64,000 nucleotides of DNA, from positions 1 through 64,000 of the forward strand of contig JAEZDY010000001.1 of NCBI GenBank assembly GCA_023417935.1. Reading direction: 5' to 3'. Below the pieces are notes generated by a model. That model did not search any database, was not told the DNA's origin, and saw only the letters and a list, made by a program, of their open reading frames with translations. This document shows, piece after piece, positions 34,298 through 44,269 of the stretch; positions within the stretch are counted from its first letter, which is position 1; each line of letters opens with the position of its first letter. This stretch comes from Bacteroidota bacterium (lineage in GTDB: Bacteria; Bacteroidota; Bacteroidia; Bacteroidales; Lentimicrobiaceae). The position numbers and the translations under genes are program-made.

Positions 34298-36946
34298 TTA
34301 TTTCTGGTAATTTTGATTAAAGAATTGAAGATAAGGCGGAGTTTTCTTCTCTTTGAAAAATACGGGGTAGTTTGATGCGGAGATTACAAACTGATCAAAG
34401 GTACCCTCTACGATGCCCGAGAAAATGTACCCATCACTACCAATATGATTGAAGTAAGCCATAGCCTCTTCACTATTTGCGAAAGTACTAACTGTGATCA
34501 TTTGCCTGTTACCTTCCATTACCACGCTATTAACCTGTAGGTTCTTTGATACATAATTCCTGGAGTTGAAGTCAGTAATACGCACTTTCGTACCATAAAC
34601 ATTTACAGCTGAACCATCTACAATTAACACATAAAAATGTGATGCAGCTGGGTCAATTGAATACATTGAAATGTTCTCTGGTGCAGCTACCGGGACTATT
34701 CCATCAGATTCTACAGTACCAACACTGGCTTGATTTCCTAGCAGCAAATTGGCATATGGAATCACTGTAGCCTGCGGATAGTCTTTAATCAATTGAGCAA
34801 GTTCGATCTTCATAGTATCAGTATCAAATGTCTTACCAATTGACAACGCCCTCAGATATGCAAACTGTGGTGCCAATTCATGGTCAGGATAACTACTGAT
34901 TGCATCATTACTATAAATAACTACTGTGCGGTATAAGCCATCGTTAAAAGCCTTGTAAGTTTCTTCATACAATGTTCTTACACGGTTACTGACAGCTTCA
35001 AGTTCGGCTTTGTAATCTGGGTCTAATAAAAGTTTGGCATAATCACTTTCAGGGTATTTCTGTATAATTTCGTTCTTATGCACAATCATTTCAGTTGAAT
35101 CTCCCTGATCACGTTTAATTCTATAAACATAGTAATGTGCCTGCAGGGCATTGGAGTCATCTGGGAATCTTTCAAGTAAAGTATGGAAAGCCTTGCTTGC
35201 TTCAGTCACATCATACAATTCTTCCATATAAATTATACCGGCATTAAAAAGTGACTGACCAATTTGCTGATTGCTAACTTGTAGTTTTTCAGGAGTCATA
35301 GGAAGATTCATTAGGTATGTATCCCTCGATCGGAAGTTAACACCGGTCCCCTTACCCTTACCTTCAATAAGCGTGGTATCGGATGTAATACCGTTTTCAG
35401 CTATTTGGTCCCAATTAACTACCCTTTTATTACTAAGTCGCCAGTTATCCTCGAGACGTCGACGCCCCCATTTTCTGGTAAACTCGGTGTAACCCATACC
35501 AATGGCTGAAGGATTATAGAAATACCATCCGCCACCGCCTACCTGGGTTTGACCTTCCATGTCAGAAACTCTTTTTCCAACCATACCCATACCTGCTTCC
35601 ATTGCCAATCGCTCTTCCTCTGCCTTTCTTTGTTCTTCTTCTTCACGTTTTATGAATTGAGCAATAGCTTCATCAATAATAGCAAATCTTTGCGCCTCTG
35701 GCATCTTTGCTAGATTTTGTAAGCTATCCTCGATATGTATTGTTTGAAGGTTGCCAACCAACCGGGTAATTATCTCAGTCCGGTCACTGAGTTTGTCATA
35801 GTCTGGAAATTCTTTAGGTAGATAATTCAAAGCGGTATCATAATACAATTGGGCAAATCCGTATTGTTGATTCTTAAAATAGATATCAGCCAGTTTTAAC
35901 GCCGAAGTTGATTTCTGGAAATCATTACCTACACTTGTAGCCACTGATTTGCGAAGATAATTAACACCTAGGGTATCGTTCTTCTCTTTAAAGGCAATAT
36001 CAGCAAGTGCGAAATAGATCTGATCCTGAAAGTCTTCATTCCTGACTTCTTTAAGCATCTTTTCAAGTTCCCGTACGATGAGTTTTCGATCACTACGATT
36101 GGCATCGTATACACGTGCTAAGTTTATACGTGCGTTAAAGGCCATTTCAAAAGATGGGGTGCCCTTAATTGCCATTGTATAATATTCAGTTGCCTGACTG
36201 TCCTTTCCCTCATGCTGATATATCTGACCAAGTATAAAATATAGTCTGGTTTTAAACTTTGAACCTGATTGTAATGGCAAACCAGCTTCAATATTTTCAC
36301 GTGCAAGACTATACTTGCCTTGAGCAATATTCATGTCAGCATACGCAATTGGTAATGCTTTCCTGACACTCCAGGGTAATAGTGTAGTTTTTGACTCTTC
36401 AGTTAACTGGTCGAATAATGAAATAGCTTTCTCGTATTGTTTAAGTTTCTGAAAAGTTCGACCTGTCCATAACATAGCTTCATATCGCACAGGCTCATCA
36501 GGATATCTTGATGAAACAAATTCAAATGCCCTTCGTGCGGCATTATAATCCTGTTTGTAGTAATTTGCCTTCCCGATCATCATATAACTATACATGACCC
36601 ATTTAACATACTCCTTATTATTAAAGTACATTGAGTGCCGTTGAATTACCTTGGAAGCCTTTTCAATAGCCCTGTCCATATTTGGGTTTATGGTTTGGGC
36701 ATTAGCAGGCGTGCCATAATTGTAAACTGGCAAAATGGCTATATAGTTATCTTTAGCGGCTTTGCTTAATTCATTTACCCCTTCTTTGAGTGCTTCGTTG
36801 CCATTCCACCAAGCGTTATAATGAGCATTCAGGTTGTGGTAAACCCTACGTGTAAATGTATTTTTCTTCGTAGAACATGCAGATATTAACACTGTTAAAA
36901 GTGCCAAAAAAAGTATGTTGCGGATCAAACGGTAGTTAGCAGCCAA
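34298..36946 (-). CDS. porW: Type IX secretion lipoprotein PorW/SprE
   Basis: An 882-residue lipoprotein rich in TPR repeats, required in relatives for type IX secretion and gliding. Cys24 follows a hydrophobic signal ending ISAC. The N-terminal signature STKKNTFTRRVYHNLNAHYN, then WWNGNEALKEG, is characteristic of PorW/SprE. TPR-like helices fill residues about 110-430 (for example YNAARRAFEFVSSRYPDEP, YEKAISLFDQL) and again from about 580 (ASKAFHTLLERFPDDSNALQAHYY). The middle holds a Glu-rich coil near 450. In Porphyromonas, PorW contacts PorN and helps link the ring and motor to the translocon. Its partners gldKLMN are 9 kb away in the same window. First gene of the bactofilin operon. Confidence 0.9.
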   Translation of the reverse strand: MAANYRLIRNILFLALLTVLISACSTKKNTFTRRVYHNLNAHYNAWWNGNEALKEGVNELSKAAKDNYIAILPVYNYGTPANAQTINPNMDRAIEKASKVIQRHSMYFNNKEYVKWVMYSYMMIGKANYYKQDYNAARRAFEFVSSRYPDEPVRYEAMLWTGRTFQKLKQYEKAISLFDQLTEESKTTLLPWSVRKALPIAYADMNIAQGKYSLARENIEAGLPLQSGSKFKTRLYFILGQIYQHEGKDSQATEYYTMAIKGTPSFEMAFNARINLARVYDANRSDRKLIVRELEKMLKEVRNEDFQDQIYFALADIAFKEKNDTLGVNYLRKSVATSVGNDFQKSTSALKLADIYFKNQQYGFAQLYYDTALNYLPKEFPDYDKLSDRTEIITRLVGNLQTIHIEDSLQNLAKMPEAQRFAIIDEAIAQFIKREEEEQRKAEEERLAMEAGMGMVGKRVSDMEGQTQVGGGGWYFYNPSAIGMGYTEFTRKWGRRRLEDNWRLSNKRVVNWDQIAENGITSDTTLIEGKGKGTGVNFRSRDTYLMNLPMTPEKLQVSNQQIGQSLFNAGIIYMEELYDVTEASKAFHTLLERFPDDSNALQAHYYVYRIKRDQGDSTEMIVHKNEIIQKYPESDYAKLLLDPDYKAELEAVSNRVRTLYEETYKAFNDGLYRTVVIYSNDAISSYPDHELAPQFAYLRALSIGKTFDTDTMKIELAQLIKDYPQATVIPYANLLLGNQASVGTVESDGIVPVAAPENISMYSIDPAASHFYVLIVDGSAVNVYGTKVRITDFNSRNYVSKNLQVNSVVMEGNRQMITVSTFANSEEAMAYFNHIGSDGYIFSGIVEGTFDQFVISASNYPVFFKEKKTPPYLQFFNQNYQK

Positions 36947-36991
36947 TGATTCTGATTTTTACAATTTTTCTAACTTATAACTGTTAATCTG

Positions 36992-36999
36992 CAAAAATA
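36992..36999 (-). promoter_or_regulatory. Candidate -7 box for porW
   Basis: TATTTTTG on the minus strand, perfect to TAnnTTTG, 45 nt before the porW ATG. The -33 half is not recognisable. Confidence 0.35.
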
Positions 37000-37179
37000 T
37001 TTTATTTTTCCGAAAAGGAAGGAATAAAGTTTGGAATTATGAATAACTCAACCATTTAGATGAGTGAAACAGATTTAATTCTAATGCCTTTAATGCTCAT
37101 TTCCTTAACTGTTAATATGCAGCAATAACTAATTATTAAGTTTAGTGTTCTAATTTTACCAGTCAAATTGAGATAATAT

Positions 37180-39834
37180 ATGTGGCATACTAAATCAAAA
37201 GAAGAAGTCATCCGCGAATTAAATGTCGATCCTGAGCAGGGATTGTCATCTGATGAGGTAAAAAAAAGGCGTGAACAGTATGGTAGCAATATGCTAAATG
37301 CTAAGAAGAAAAAGAGCATTCTTCGAATGTTCGTGCATCAATTACGCGATTGGTTGATATATGTACTTTTCGCCGCAGTTGTTATAACACTGATTTTGGG
37401 AGAATATATTGATTCTATTATAATCGTACTGGTCATAATTATTAATGCGGTATTAGGAGTAATGCAGGAGGTAAAGGCAGGTAAAGCAATTGAGGCTCTT
37501 AAGAAAATGTCTTCACCTAAAGCTTTGGTTAAAAGAAATGGAGAAGTACTCGAAATTGAATCAGTAGGCATAGTTCCGGGCGATATTCTTTTACTTGATG
37601 CTGGAAGATTTATAGCCGCAGATATCAGGATTATTGAGTCAATGAACTTAAAAATTGAGGAGTCAGCACTCACTGGTGAATCTGTGCCTTCAGATAAAGG
37701 CGCTGATTTGTTATATGAAGCTGACACTCCCCTTGGCGATAGGGAAAACATGGGCTTTATGACCAATCTCGTAACTTATGGTAGGGGTGTTGGAGTAGTG
37801 GTTGGAACTGGTATGAACACCGAAGTTGGTAAGATAGCTGAATTTCTTGATGCTGATGAGGAAGGTAAAACTCCACTTGAATTACGATTGGATGAGTTAG
37901 GTAAGATGCTAGGTAAGATTGCTATAGCCATTTGTGTATTTATCTTTATACTAGCTGTTATACAAGGTCGTGATTTAGCAGAAATGTTTCTTATTGCGGT
38001 TTCTTTAGCTGTTGCAAGCATACCTGAAGGGCTTGCTGCAATTGTTGCCGTGGTGCTTTCAATTGGAGTAACTATCATGTCAAAGAAGAATGCCATTATT
38101 AAGAGGCTTCCTGCTGTTGAAACTCTTGGGTCAGTAAATATTGTTTGCTCTGATAAAACTGGAACGCTTACTCAGAATAAAATGACTGTTGTTCGTTTTT
38201 TTACCCTTAATGGTGAAGAACCGGTTCAGAGAGAACAACAAAATACAGCATCAGATGATGCCAGGCTTTTAGCCAAGGCAATGGTTCTCAGTTCCGATGC
38301 GACCTTTAATGAGGGTAAAGGTACAGGTGATCCAACAGAAATAGCATTGTTGCTTTTTGCTGATGATTTGCAGATTAGCAGGCAAGAAGCGAACCGCTCA
38401 AATAAGCGAATTGGAGAGTTTTCTTTTGATTCTGAAAGGAAGCTAATGTCCACATTAACTGAGGAAAATGGTAAATACACTGTATATACGAAAGGAGCTA
38501 TTGACAATCTCATTAAAATTTCAACACGGGTATTGAAAAATGGAGAGGAAATACCCATAACTGATGAACACCGCCGTGAATTTAACAAGGCAACACTTGA
38601 GATGTCGAATCAGGCTCTACGTACCTTAGGTGCAGCTTACAAACATGTTGACGAAAAGGTAGGTACGGATGATATGGAAAACAACCTGGTTCTAATTGGA
38701 ATTGTTGGAATGATTGATCCTCCCCGGGAAGAGGTAAAATCATCAATTCAGTTAGCTAAACTAGCCGGAATAACTACAATTATGATAACCGGTGATCACA
38801 GGAACACTGCATATGCTATTGCAAAAGATCTTAAAATTGCTGATCAACCTGAACAAGCAATCACCGGGCAGGAAATTGATAGATTTAGTGATACCGAATT
38901 TGCTGAACGTGTGTCAGATTTTAATGTTTATGCCCGTGTTTCTCCGGAGCACAAAGTAAAGATTGTTAAAGCATTAAAGGCCAAAGGAAATGTAGTTTCT
39001 ATGACTGGCGATGGTGTTAATGACGCCCCATCTCTTAACGCAGCCGATATTGGAGTTGCTATGGGTATTACAGGTACAGATGTTGCAAAAGGTGCTTCTG
39101 ACATGATACTTACTGATGATAATTTTGCTACTATTATTACTGCAATAGAACAAGGACGAAATATCTATAACAATATTAAAAAATCTGTTGTATTTCTTCT
39201 CACTTGTAATATCGGAGAAGTTGTTGCAATGCTGGTGACACTGCTTATAGGATGGCCTGTACCTTTGCTTGCTACGCAATTATTATGGATCAATCTTTTA
39301 ACCGACTCTTTGCCAGCTATTGCCCTTGGCATGGACCCAGGTGACCCTGATGTAATGAAAGAAAAACCCCGCAATCCAAGAGAAAGTTTTTTCTCAGGAG
39401 GTGTGGCGTTACATGCAATTTTTGGAGGAGTTCTGATAGGAATCCTTACAATATTTGCTTTCTGGTTTGGTTTTTATGAACTAGGATATAGCCCGTTTGA
39501 TAAAGGATTACCCGAAGATGTTATTGCATATGCACGCACCATGGCATTCATGGTGTTAGTTGCAAGCCAGATGTTTTATGCTCTTGCAATGAGAAATAGT
39601 AAAAAATCTATTTTCAAGGTTGGCATTTTCACCAACAAGTACCTTATAGGTGCCATAGTATTCGGAATCTTAGCCCAGTTGCTAGTCATTGAAGTTCCTT
39701 TTATGCAAAAAGCCTTTGGTCTGCAAATGCTTGATACAAATGGGTGGTTAGTTGCTATTGGGTTAGGTTTAGTACCTCTATTTGTTAATGAGCTGTATAA
39801 GTTAGTTTTAGTATCTTTGCAGCGACATAGATAA
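37180..39834 (+). CDS. P-type Ca2+-ATPase (PIIA type)
   Basis: An 884-residue cation pump. The phosphorylated aspartate is D325 in CSDKTGTLTQ. The actuator loop is ESALTGES, the nucleotide domain has YTKGA, and the hinge has TGDGVNDAPSL. In the membrane region, the SERCA-type ion ligands are present: SIPEGLAA in M4 (Glu309 equivalent), NIGEVVAML in M5 (Asn768/Glu771 equivalents) and NLLTDSLPAIALG in M6 (Asn796, Thr799, Asp800 equivalents). This complete set favours calcium over sodium/potassium or proton transport. Ten hydrophobic segments are expected. It is 8 nt upstream of the M23 peptidase gene. TAATTTTA at 37151-37158 is a possible promoter element. Confidence 0.9.
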   Translation: MWHTKSKEEVIRELNVDPEQGLSSDEVKKRREQYGSNMLNAKKKKSILRMFVHQLRDWLIYVLFAAVVITLILGEYIDSIIIVLVIIINAVLGVMQEVKAGKAIEALKKMSSPKALVKRNGEVLEIESVGIVPGDILLLDAGRFIAADIRIIESMNLKIEESALTGESVPSDKGADLLYEADTPLGDRENMGFMTNLVTYGRGVGVVVGTGMNTEVGKIAEFLDADEEGKTPLELRLDELGKMLGKIAIAICVFIFILAVIQGRDLAEMFLIAVSLAVASIPEGLAAIVAVVLSIGVTIMSKKNAIIKRLPAVETLGSVNIVCSDKTGTLTQNKMTVVRFFTLNGEEPVQREQQNTASDDARLLAKAMVLSSDATFNEGKGTGDPTEIALLLFADDLQISRQEANRSNKRIGEFSFDSERKLMSTLTEENGKYTVYTKGAIDNLIKISTRVLKNGEEIPITDEHRREFNKATLEMSNQALRTLGAAYKHVDEKVGTDDMENNLVLIGIVGMIDPPREEVKSSIQLAKLAGITTIMITGDHRNTAYAIAKDLKIADQPEQAITGQEIDRFSDTEFAERVSDFNVYARVSPEHKVKIVKALKAKGNVVSMTGDGVNDAPSLNAADIGVAMGITGTDVAKGASDMILTDDNFATIITAIEQGRNIYNNIKKSVVFLLTCNIGEVVAMLVTLLIGWPVPLLATQLLWINLLTDSLPAIALGMDPGDPDVMKEKPRNPRESFFSGGVALHAIFGGVLIGILTIFAFWFGFYELGYSPFDKGLPEDVIAYARTMAFMVLVASQMFYALAMRNSKKSIFKVGIFTNKYLIGAIVFGILAQLLVIEVPFMQKAFGLQMLDTNGWLVAIGLGLVPLFVNELYKLVLVSLQRHR

Positions 39835-39842
39835 TGAAATGA

Positions 39843-40742
39843 ATGGCGAAAAGAGATGCTGATTCCTCCGAAAAAAAACTTCACTGGTATCAGAAACTTC
39901 GTGATAAATACCGACTCGTAATCCTAAATGAAGATACTTTTGAAGAAAAGCTTTCTTTTAGTTTATCAAGGATGAATGTGTTTGTGGTTATGGGTATGAT
40001 TGCCATTATATTCATTTTCCTAACTACATATCTCATTGCTTTCACTCCATTAAAGGAATACATACCAGGATACAATGATGCGGATGTTCAGGAAGAACTG
40101 TATGAATTACAATTGAGAGCTGACTCACTTGAAAATGCATTCAGAAGCAAGGATTTATTCATCACTAATATGAGGAGGGTAATTACAGGTGAAACCGAAA
40201 ATGATGTGCAAAAGGTGAATGTTACCGACTCTTCAACTTATATGAAATATGACAATATCACGCTAAAAAAATCAAAGGAAGATTCACTTCTAAGGACAGA
40301 ATATGATAAGAATAATCAGTTTAGCCTTACAACTAACAATAAACTTGAACGATTGAATGATGCTTATAGTGCTATCACTGGATTTTTCCCTCCCGTGAAG
40401 GGTATAATTACCAACAAGTTTAATATCTCAACCAAACATTACGGCATTGATATCGTAGCTGCAAAAAATGAAGCAATTAAATCAGCGTACGATGGAACTG
40501 TAATATTTTCGGAGTGGAGTTCGCAAACTGGCCATGTTATCGCAATACAGCATACAAACAATGTAATTAGTGTGTATAAACATAACTCAGTGATACTCCG
40601 CAAGCAAGGGTCCAGAGTCAAAGCAGGTGAAAGCATTGCTATTATTGGGGAATCAGGTGAATACTCTACCGGACCTCATCTTCACTTTGAATTATGGATT
40701 AACGGAAATCCTGTTAATCCTGAAAACTTCGTGATATTCTAA
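39843..40742 (+). CDS. Membrane-anchored M23 peptidase (LytM family)
   Basis: A 299-residue cell-wall endopeptidase. Residues 1-43 are a basic cytoplasmic part, 44-67 one transmembrane helix, about 80-110 a coiled-coil region, and 180-299 the LytM domain. The zinc site is H199-x3-D203 and H281 in HLHFELW; H279 begins the HxH pair and YKHN holds the catalytic His. All are present, so an active endopeptidase is expected, cleaving peptidoglycan cross-links. It lies 8 nt after the Ca2+-ATPase and 6 nt before dxr, so the three are in one operon. The cytoplasmic/TM/coil layout resembles anchored divisome or elongasome peptidases of Bacteroidota. Confidence 0.9.
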   Translation: MAKRDADSSEKKLHWYQKLRDKYRLVILNEDTFEEKLSFSLSRMNVFVVMGMIAIIFIFLTTYLIAFTPLKEYIPGYNDADVQEELYELQLRADSLENAFRSKDLFITNMRRVITGETENDVQKVNVTDSSTYMKYDNITLKKSKEDSLLRTEYDKNNQFSLTTNNKLERLNDAYSAITGFFPPVKGIITNKFNISTKHYGIDIVAAKNEAIKSAYDGTVIFSEWSSQTGHVIAIQHTNNVISVYKHNSVILRKQGSRVKAGESIAIIGESGEYSTGPHLHFELWINGNPVNPENFVIF

Positions 40743-40748
40743 ATTAAA

Positions 40749-41921
40749 ATGACAAATAAACGAAGGATAGCAATTTTAGGCTCAACTGGTTCCATTGGTA
40801 CTCAAGCACTTGAAGTTATCGATAAGTATCCTGAGTTATTTGAAGTCACGGTGCTCGCTGCAAACAATAACGCTGACTTATTGATTCAACAATCCATTAA
40901 ATTTAAGCCTGACACAGTTGTAATCACTAATTCAGACTGCTATCATAAGGTGTCAACTGCGCTTGACCCGGTTGATATTAAAGTCTATACGGGAAGTGAG
41001 TCTTTATGCCAGGTAATGGAAATGGAGACAATTGATATGGTGCTAATTGCTATGGTTGGGTTTTCAGGACTTATGCCTACTCTTAGTGCCATAAATTCGG
41101 GTAAGGCCATTGCAATAGCCAATAAGGAAGTTTTGGTAGTTGCCGGTCAATTAGTTACTGAACTAGCTTCCAAATTAAAGGTCGCACTGCTGCCGGTTGA
41201 CTCTGAACATTCTGCTATACTCCAGTGCCTTGTTGGTGAATTAAGTAATCCAGAAAAGATATACTTAACTGCATCAGGTGGGCCTTTCAGAGGTATGAGC
41301 ATTGATTCAATGCATAATGTAAGTGTTCTTCAAGCATTGAAACATCCAAGATGGGCAATGGGAGATAAAATTACCATCGATTCAGCTACAATGATGAATA
41401 AGGGCCTTGAAGTTATTGAGGCTAAATGGCTCTTTAATCTTAATCATCAACAAATCGAAATTTTAGTCCACCCGGAATCAATTGTCCACAGTATGGTTCA
41501 GTTCAAGGATGGTTCTCTTAAAGCTCAGATGGGCATTGCTGATATGCGAATTCCTATACAATATGCATTCTCGTTTCCGCATCGGCTTGAGAGTGAATAT
41601 GGAAGACTTGATTTCAACGCACTGAATAGTATGACTTTTGAAGCGCCCGACAGACTAGCATTCCCATGCATCAATCTTGCCTATGATGCAATTGAAAAAG
41701 GTGGCAACATGCCTTGTATAATGAATGCAGCCAATGAGATTGCAGTTTCAGCCTTTCTCATTGGTAAAATTAATTTCACAAGCATTCCTGAAATAATTGA
41801 AAAATGTATGGCAAACTCGCCTTTCGTCTCCAAGCCTGATTACGATTCATTATTTGATACTGATCAGTTTGTCAGGTCTAAAGCTATTGAGTATTGCAAG
41901 ATGTTTAATTTGAAAAATTAA
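40749..41921 (+). CDS. dxr: 1-deoxy-D-xylulose 5-phosphate reductoisomerase
   Basis: A 390-residue NADPH-dependent enzyme of the MEP isoprenoid pathway. The NADPH loop is ILGSTGSIGTQALEV. Then come IANKEVLVVAG, PVDSEHSAILQCL (metal-binding Asp/Glu), LTASGGPF, HPRWAMGDKITIDSATMMNKGLEVIEA (substrate loop with Trp and the second Glu) and HPESIVHSMVQF. The first residue M is 6 nt after the peptidase stop. Length is standard. Dxr next to RseP is a common order in Bacteroidota. Confidence 0.96.
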   Translation: MTNKRRIAILGSTGSIGTQALEVIDKYPELFEVTVLAANNNADLLIQQSIKFKPDTVVITNSDCYHKVSTALDPVDIKVYTGSESLCQVMEMETIDMVLIAMVGFSGLMPTLSAINSGKAIAIANKEVLVVAGQLVTELASKLKVALLPVDSEHSAILQCLVGELSNPEKIYLTASGGPFRGMSIDSMHNVSVLQALKHPRWAMGDKITIDSATMMNKGLEVIEAKWLFNLNHQQIEILVHPESIVHSMVQFKDGSLKAQMGIADMRIPIQYAFSFPHRLESEYGRLDFNALNSMTFEAPDRLAFPCINLAYDAIEKGGNMPCIMNAANEIAVSAFLIGKINFTSIPEIIEKCMANSPFVSKPDYDSLFDTDQFVRSKAIEYCKMFNLKN

Positions 41922-41965
41922 CATACTTTGGCTAGCCCAACAATCACTGCAAAACCTTAACTTAC

Positions 41966-41973
41966 TATTTTTG
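41966..41973 (+). promoter_or_regulatory. Candidate -7 box for rseP
   Basis: TATTTTTG, a perfect TAnnTTTG match, ends 26 nt before the ATG at 42000. No TTTG at 19-21 bp. It suggests rseP can also be transcribed apart from dxr. Confidence 0.35.
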
Positions 41974-41999
41974 TTAATTAAAATCATCAATTGCCCCAT

Positions 42000-43322
42000 A
42001 TGGAAATATTAATTAAAGCAGCACAACTGCTTCTGAGTCTTTCAATTCTTGTTATCTTTCATGAATTCGGTCATTTTATTGCAGCCAAAATATTCAAAAC
42101 CAGAGTAGAAAAATTTTACTTATTTTTTAACCCATGGTTCTCACTTTTAAAATTTAAGAAAGGTGAAACAGAGTATGGTGTAGGTTGGTTGCCTCTTGGG
42201 GGTTATGTTAAAATCTCCGGTATGATTGATGAATCTATGGATAAGGAGCAAATGGGTCAACCTCCTCAACCACATGAATTCAGGAGTAAGCCATCATGGC
42301 AACGTCTCATAATTATGGTCGGCGGTGTAACAGTCAATATTTTACTTGCAATTGCTATTTATATTGGACTTTTGTGGGTATGGGGTGAACAATATTTGCC
42401 TACTTCGGAAGTCAGATATGGAATTGTTGCTGATAGTGTTGCAGAGCAAATGGGTCTGCGAGATGGCGACAAGATTCTTACTATTGATAATGAATACGTT
42501 GAAGATTTCTATAAAATACCTGGGAAAATTATTCTTGATAATGCTAAAACCATACAGGTTACCAGGGATGGAAAACCATATACTGTTAGTATACCCGATG
42601 GATTTATTGCTCGGCTATTAAAACATCAATCTACAGAATTCATAAATCCCAGAGTGCCTTTTATAATCGACAAGTTTACCAAAGATTCACCCGCAGAAAA
42701 AGCAGGGTTAAAGTCAGGTGACAGGGTTATAGGTATCAATGATTCAATCTTGCCCTACTTCGATCAGTATAAAGACGTGCTCGACAAACATGCCAGGGAA
42801 GAAATAAGCCTGATCGCTTTGAGAGGTACAGATACATTGAATTTTAATGTTCAACTTGATGAAAGCGCCAAAGTCGGTGCATTCCTCATTCATCCAAATA
42901 AGATCTTCAAGATAAAAGAACATGAGTATACTTTAATATCTGCCATTCCAGCTGGTTTTAACCGGACCTGGAAACAGATGGGAAGTTATATGAAGCAGCT
43001 AAAGTTGTTATTTCTTCCAGAAGTAAAAGCCTATGAATCAGTTGGTGGGTTTATTTCAATAGGAAATATCTTTCCGGCACAATGGGATTGGCTCTCATTC
43101 TGGAGCTTAACGGCTTTCCTATCTATAATGCTAGGTATTTTAAATCTTTTGCCTATACCTGCATTAGATGGAGGTCACGTATTATTCTTACTTTATGAAA
43201 TCGTCACTGGTCGTAAACCTTCTGATAAGTTCCTTGAGTATGCCCAGATCGTGGGTATGGTTCTTTTATTCGGCTTACTCATACTTGCTAATGGTAATGA
43301 TATTGTGAAGCTATTCAGGTAA
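42000..43322 (+). CDS. rseP: Site-2 zinc metalloprotease RseP
   Basis: A 440-residue intramembrane protease that releases anti-sigma factors and clears signal peptides. The ATG at 42000 is preferred to the TTG at 41991. The zinc motif HEFGH is at 21-25 in the first transmembrane helix, followed by GVGWLPLGGYVKISGM. Two PDZ-like domains lie at about 130-200 and 210-280 (the second with FTKDSPAEKAGLKSGDRVIGIND). The C-terminal zinc ligand region is LLPIPALDGGHVLFLLYE, and RKPSDKFLEYAQ with a last helix follows. Length and both halves of the active site are normal. It follows dxr by 78 nt. Confidence 0.95.
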   Translation: MEILIKAAQLLLSLSILVIFHEFGHFIAAKIFKTRVEKFYLFFNPWFSLLKFKKGETEYGVGWLPLGGYVKISGMIDESMDKEQMGQPPQPHEFRSKPSWQRLIIMVGGVTVNILLAIAIYIGLLWVWGEQYLPTSEVRYGIVADSVAEQMGLRDGDKILTIDNEYVEDFYKIPGKIILDNAKTIQVTRDGKPYTVSIPDGFIARLLKHQSTEFINPRVPFIIDKFTKDSPAEKAGLKSGDRVIGINDSILPYFDQYKDVLDKHAREEISLIALRGTDTLNFNVQLDESAKVGAFLIHPNKIFKIKEHEYTLISAIPAGFNRTWKQMGSYMKQLKLLFLPEVKAYESVGGFISIGNIFPAQWDWLSFWSLTAFLSIMLGILNLLPIPALDGGHVLFLLYEIVTGRKPSDKFLEYAQIVGMVLLFGLLILANGNDIVKLFR

Positions 43323-43335
43323 TCGCTTAATCTTA

Positions 43336-44229
43336 TTAGTCTTCAAGTTTTTCATTAAGAGACTTAAATCCCTGGCCGAGTATTTCGTGCGCATCCATAA
43401 TAGTAAGAAATGCTTTCGGGTCTATTTTATTTATAAACTCCTCTAGCATTGCAAGTTCTCTTCTATTAACTACAGTGAATATGACTTTCTTTGTCTGGCT
43501 ATTAAACATGCCTTCACCCTGAAGGAATGTTCCACCCCGGTTAAGATCATTTATTATTTTGTCGCGTATTTCCTGATGCTTATCTGATACGATGAAAATT
43601 GTCTTCTCATAGTTTACACCTGAAAGCACCGCATCAATTGTTTTTCCCATCACAAAAATGGTTATCCATGAATATAAGGGAATTTTCCAGTCACCGAATG
43701 CAACAAAGCCGACCAATACAATAATTGAATCTACCAGCATCATTAACTGCCCGAGAGGCATTCGCGTATAGCGGGCTATAATCATTGCGATTACATCCGA
43801 GCCACCTGATGTTGCCTTGGACTTAAATATTAATCCAACACCTGCGCCAACTAAGGCTCCACCAAATACAGATGATAATAAGGGATCATTCTCAACAAGC
43901 GGCTCAAATTTTGAAAAATAAGAAAGTAAATCAACAAATACGGATGTTAGCACAAATCCAACAACGGTTTTAGTGCCAAATCGAGGACCGAGAACTTTAG
44001 TGCCAATAATAGTTAAAGGTATATTAAATAAAAGTGCTGTTAGCCCAACGGGTGTCCCAAACATATGATGTAATACTATTGAAATTCCATAAATTCCTCC
44101 GGGCACAATTTTATATGGAGTTATAAAGTACACATAACCTGTTGCTACCAGAAAGGTACCAATGGTTATGAGTGCATATGAAATAAACCACTTACGGGTG
44201 AATAGTTTATCATTTTGTAAAAATGCCAT
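43336..44229 (-). CDS. YitT-family membrane protein (second of a tandem pair)
   Basis: A 297-residue protein with five or six membrane helices in residues about 12-210 and a soluble DUF2179 domain at about 220-290 (IFTVVNRRELAMLEEFINKIDPKAFLTIMDA). YitT_membrane marks: IVPGGIYGISIVLHH, LLFNIPLTIIGTKVLGPRFG, GGALVGAGVGLIFKSKATSGGSD. It is clearly homologous along its whole length to the protein just upstream, 40 nt away, so the pair arose by tandem duplication. Family members are uncharacterised, with some links to transport of small molecules. Converges with rseP after 13 nt. Confidence 0.88.
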   Translation of the reverse strand: MAFLQNDKLFTRKWFISYALITIGTFLVATGYVYFITPYKIVPGGIYGISIVLHHMFGTPVGLTALLFNIPLTIIGTKVLGPRFGTKTVVGFVLTSVFVDLLSYFSKFEPLVENDPLLSSVFGGALVGAGVGLIFKSKATSGGSDVIAMIIARYTRMPLGQLMMLVDSIIVLVGFVAFGDWKIPLYSWITIFVMGKTIDAVLSGVNYEKTIFIVSDKHQEIRDKIINDLNRGGTFLQGEGMFNSQTKKVIFTVVNRRELAMLEEFINKIDPKAFLTIMDAHEILGQGFKSLNEKLED

Positions 44230-44269
44230 GTTATCTTATTTTTAATTCTGAAGAGGCTTTGAACTGATA

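Noticed and set aside
37056..37319. An 87-codon open frame on the minus strand with a hydrophobic start
   Set aside because: Most of it is antisense to the N-terminus of the Ca2+-ATPase. Composition looks like a reverse translation of a coding strand, and no promoter precedes it.
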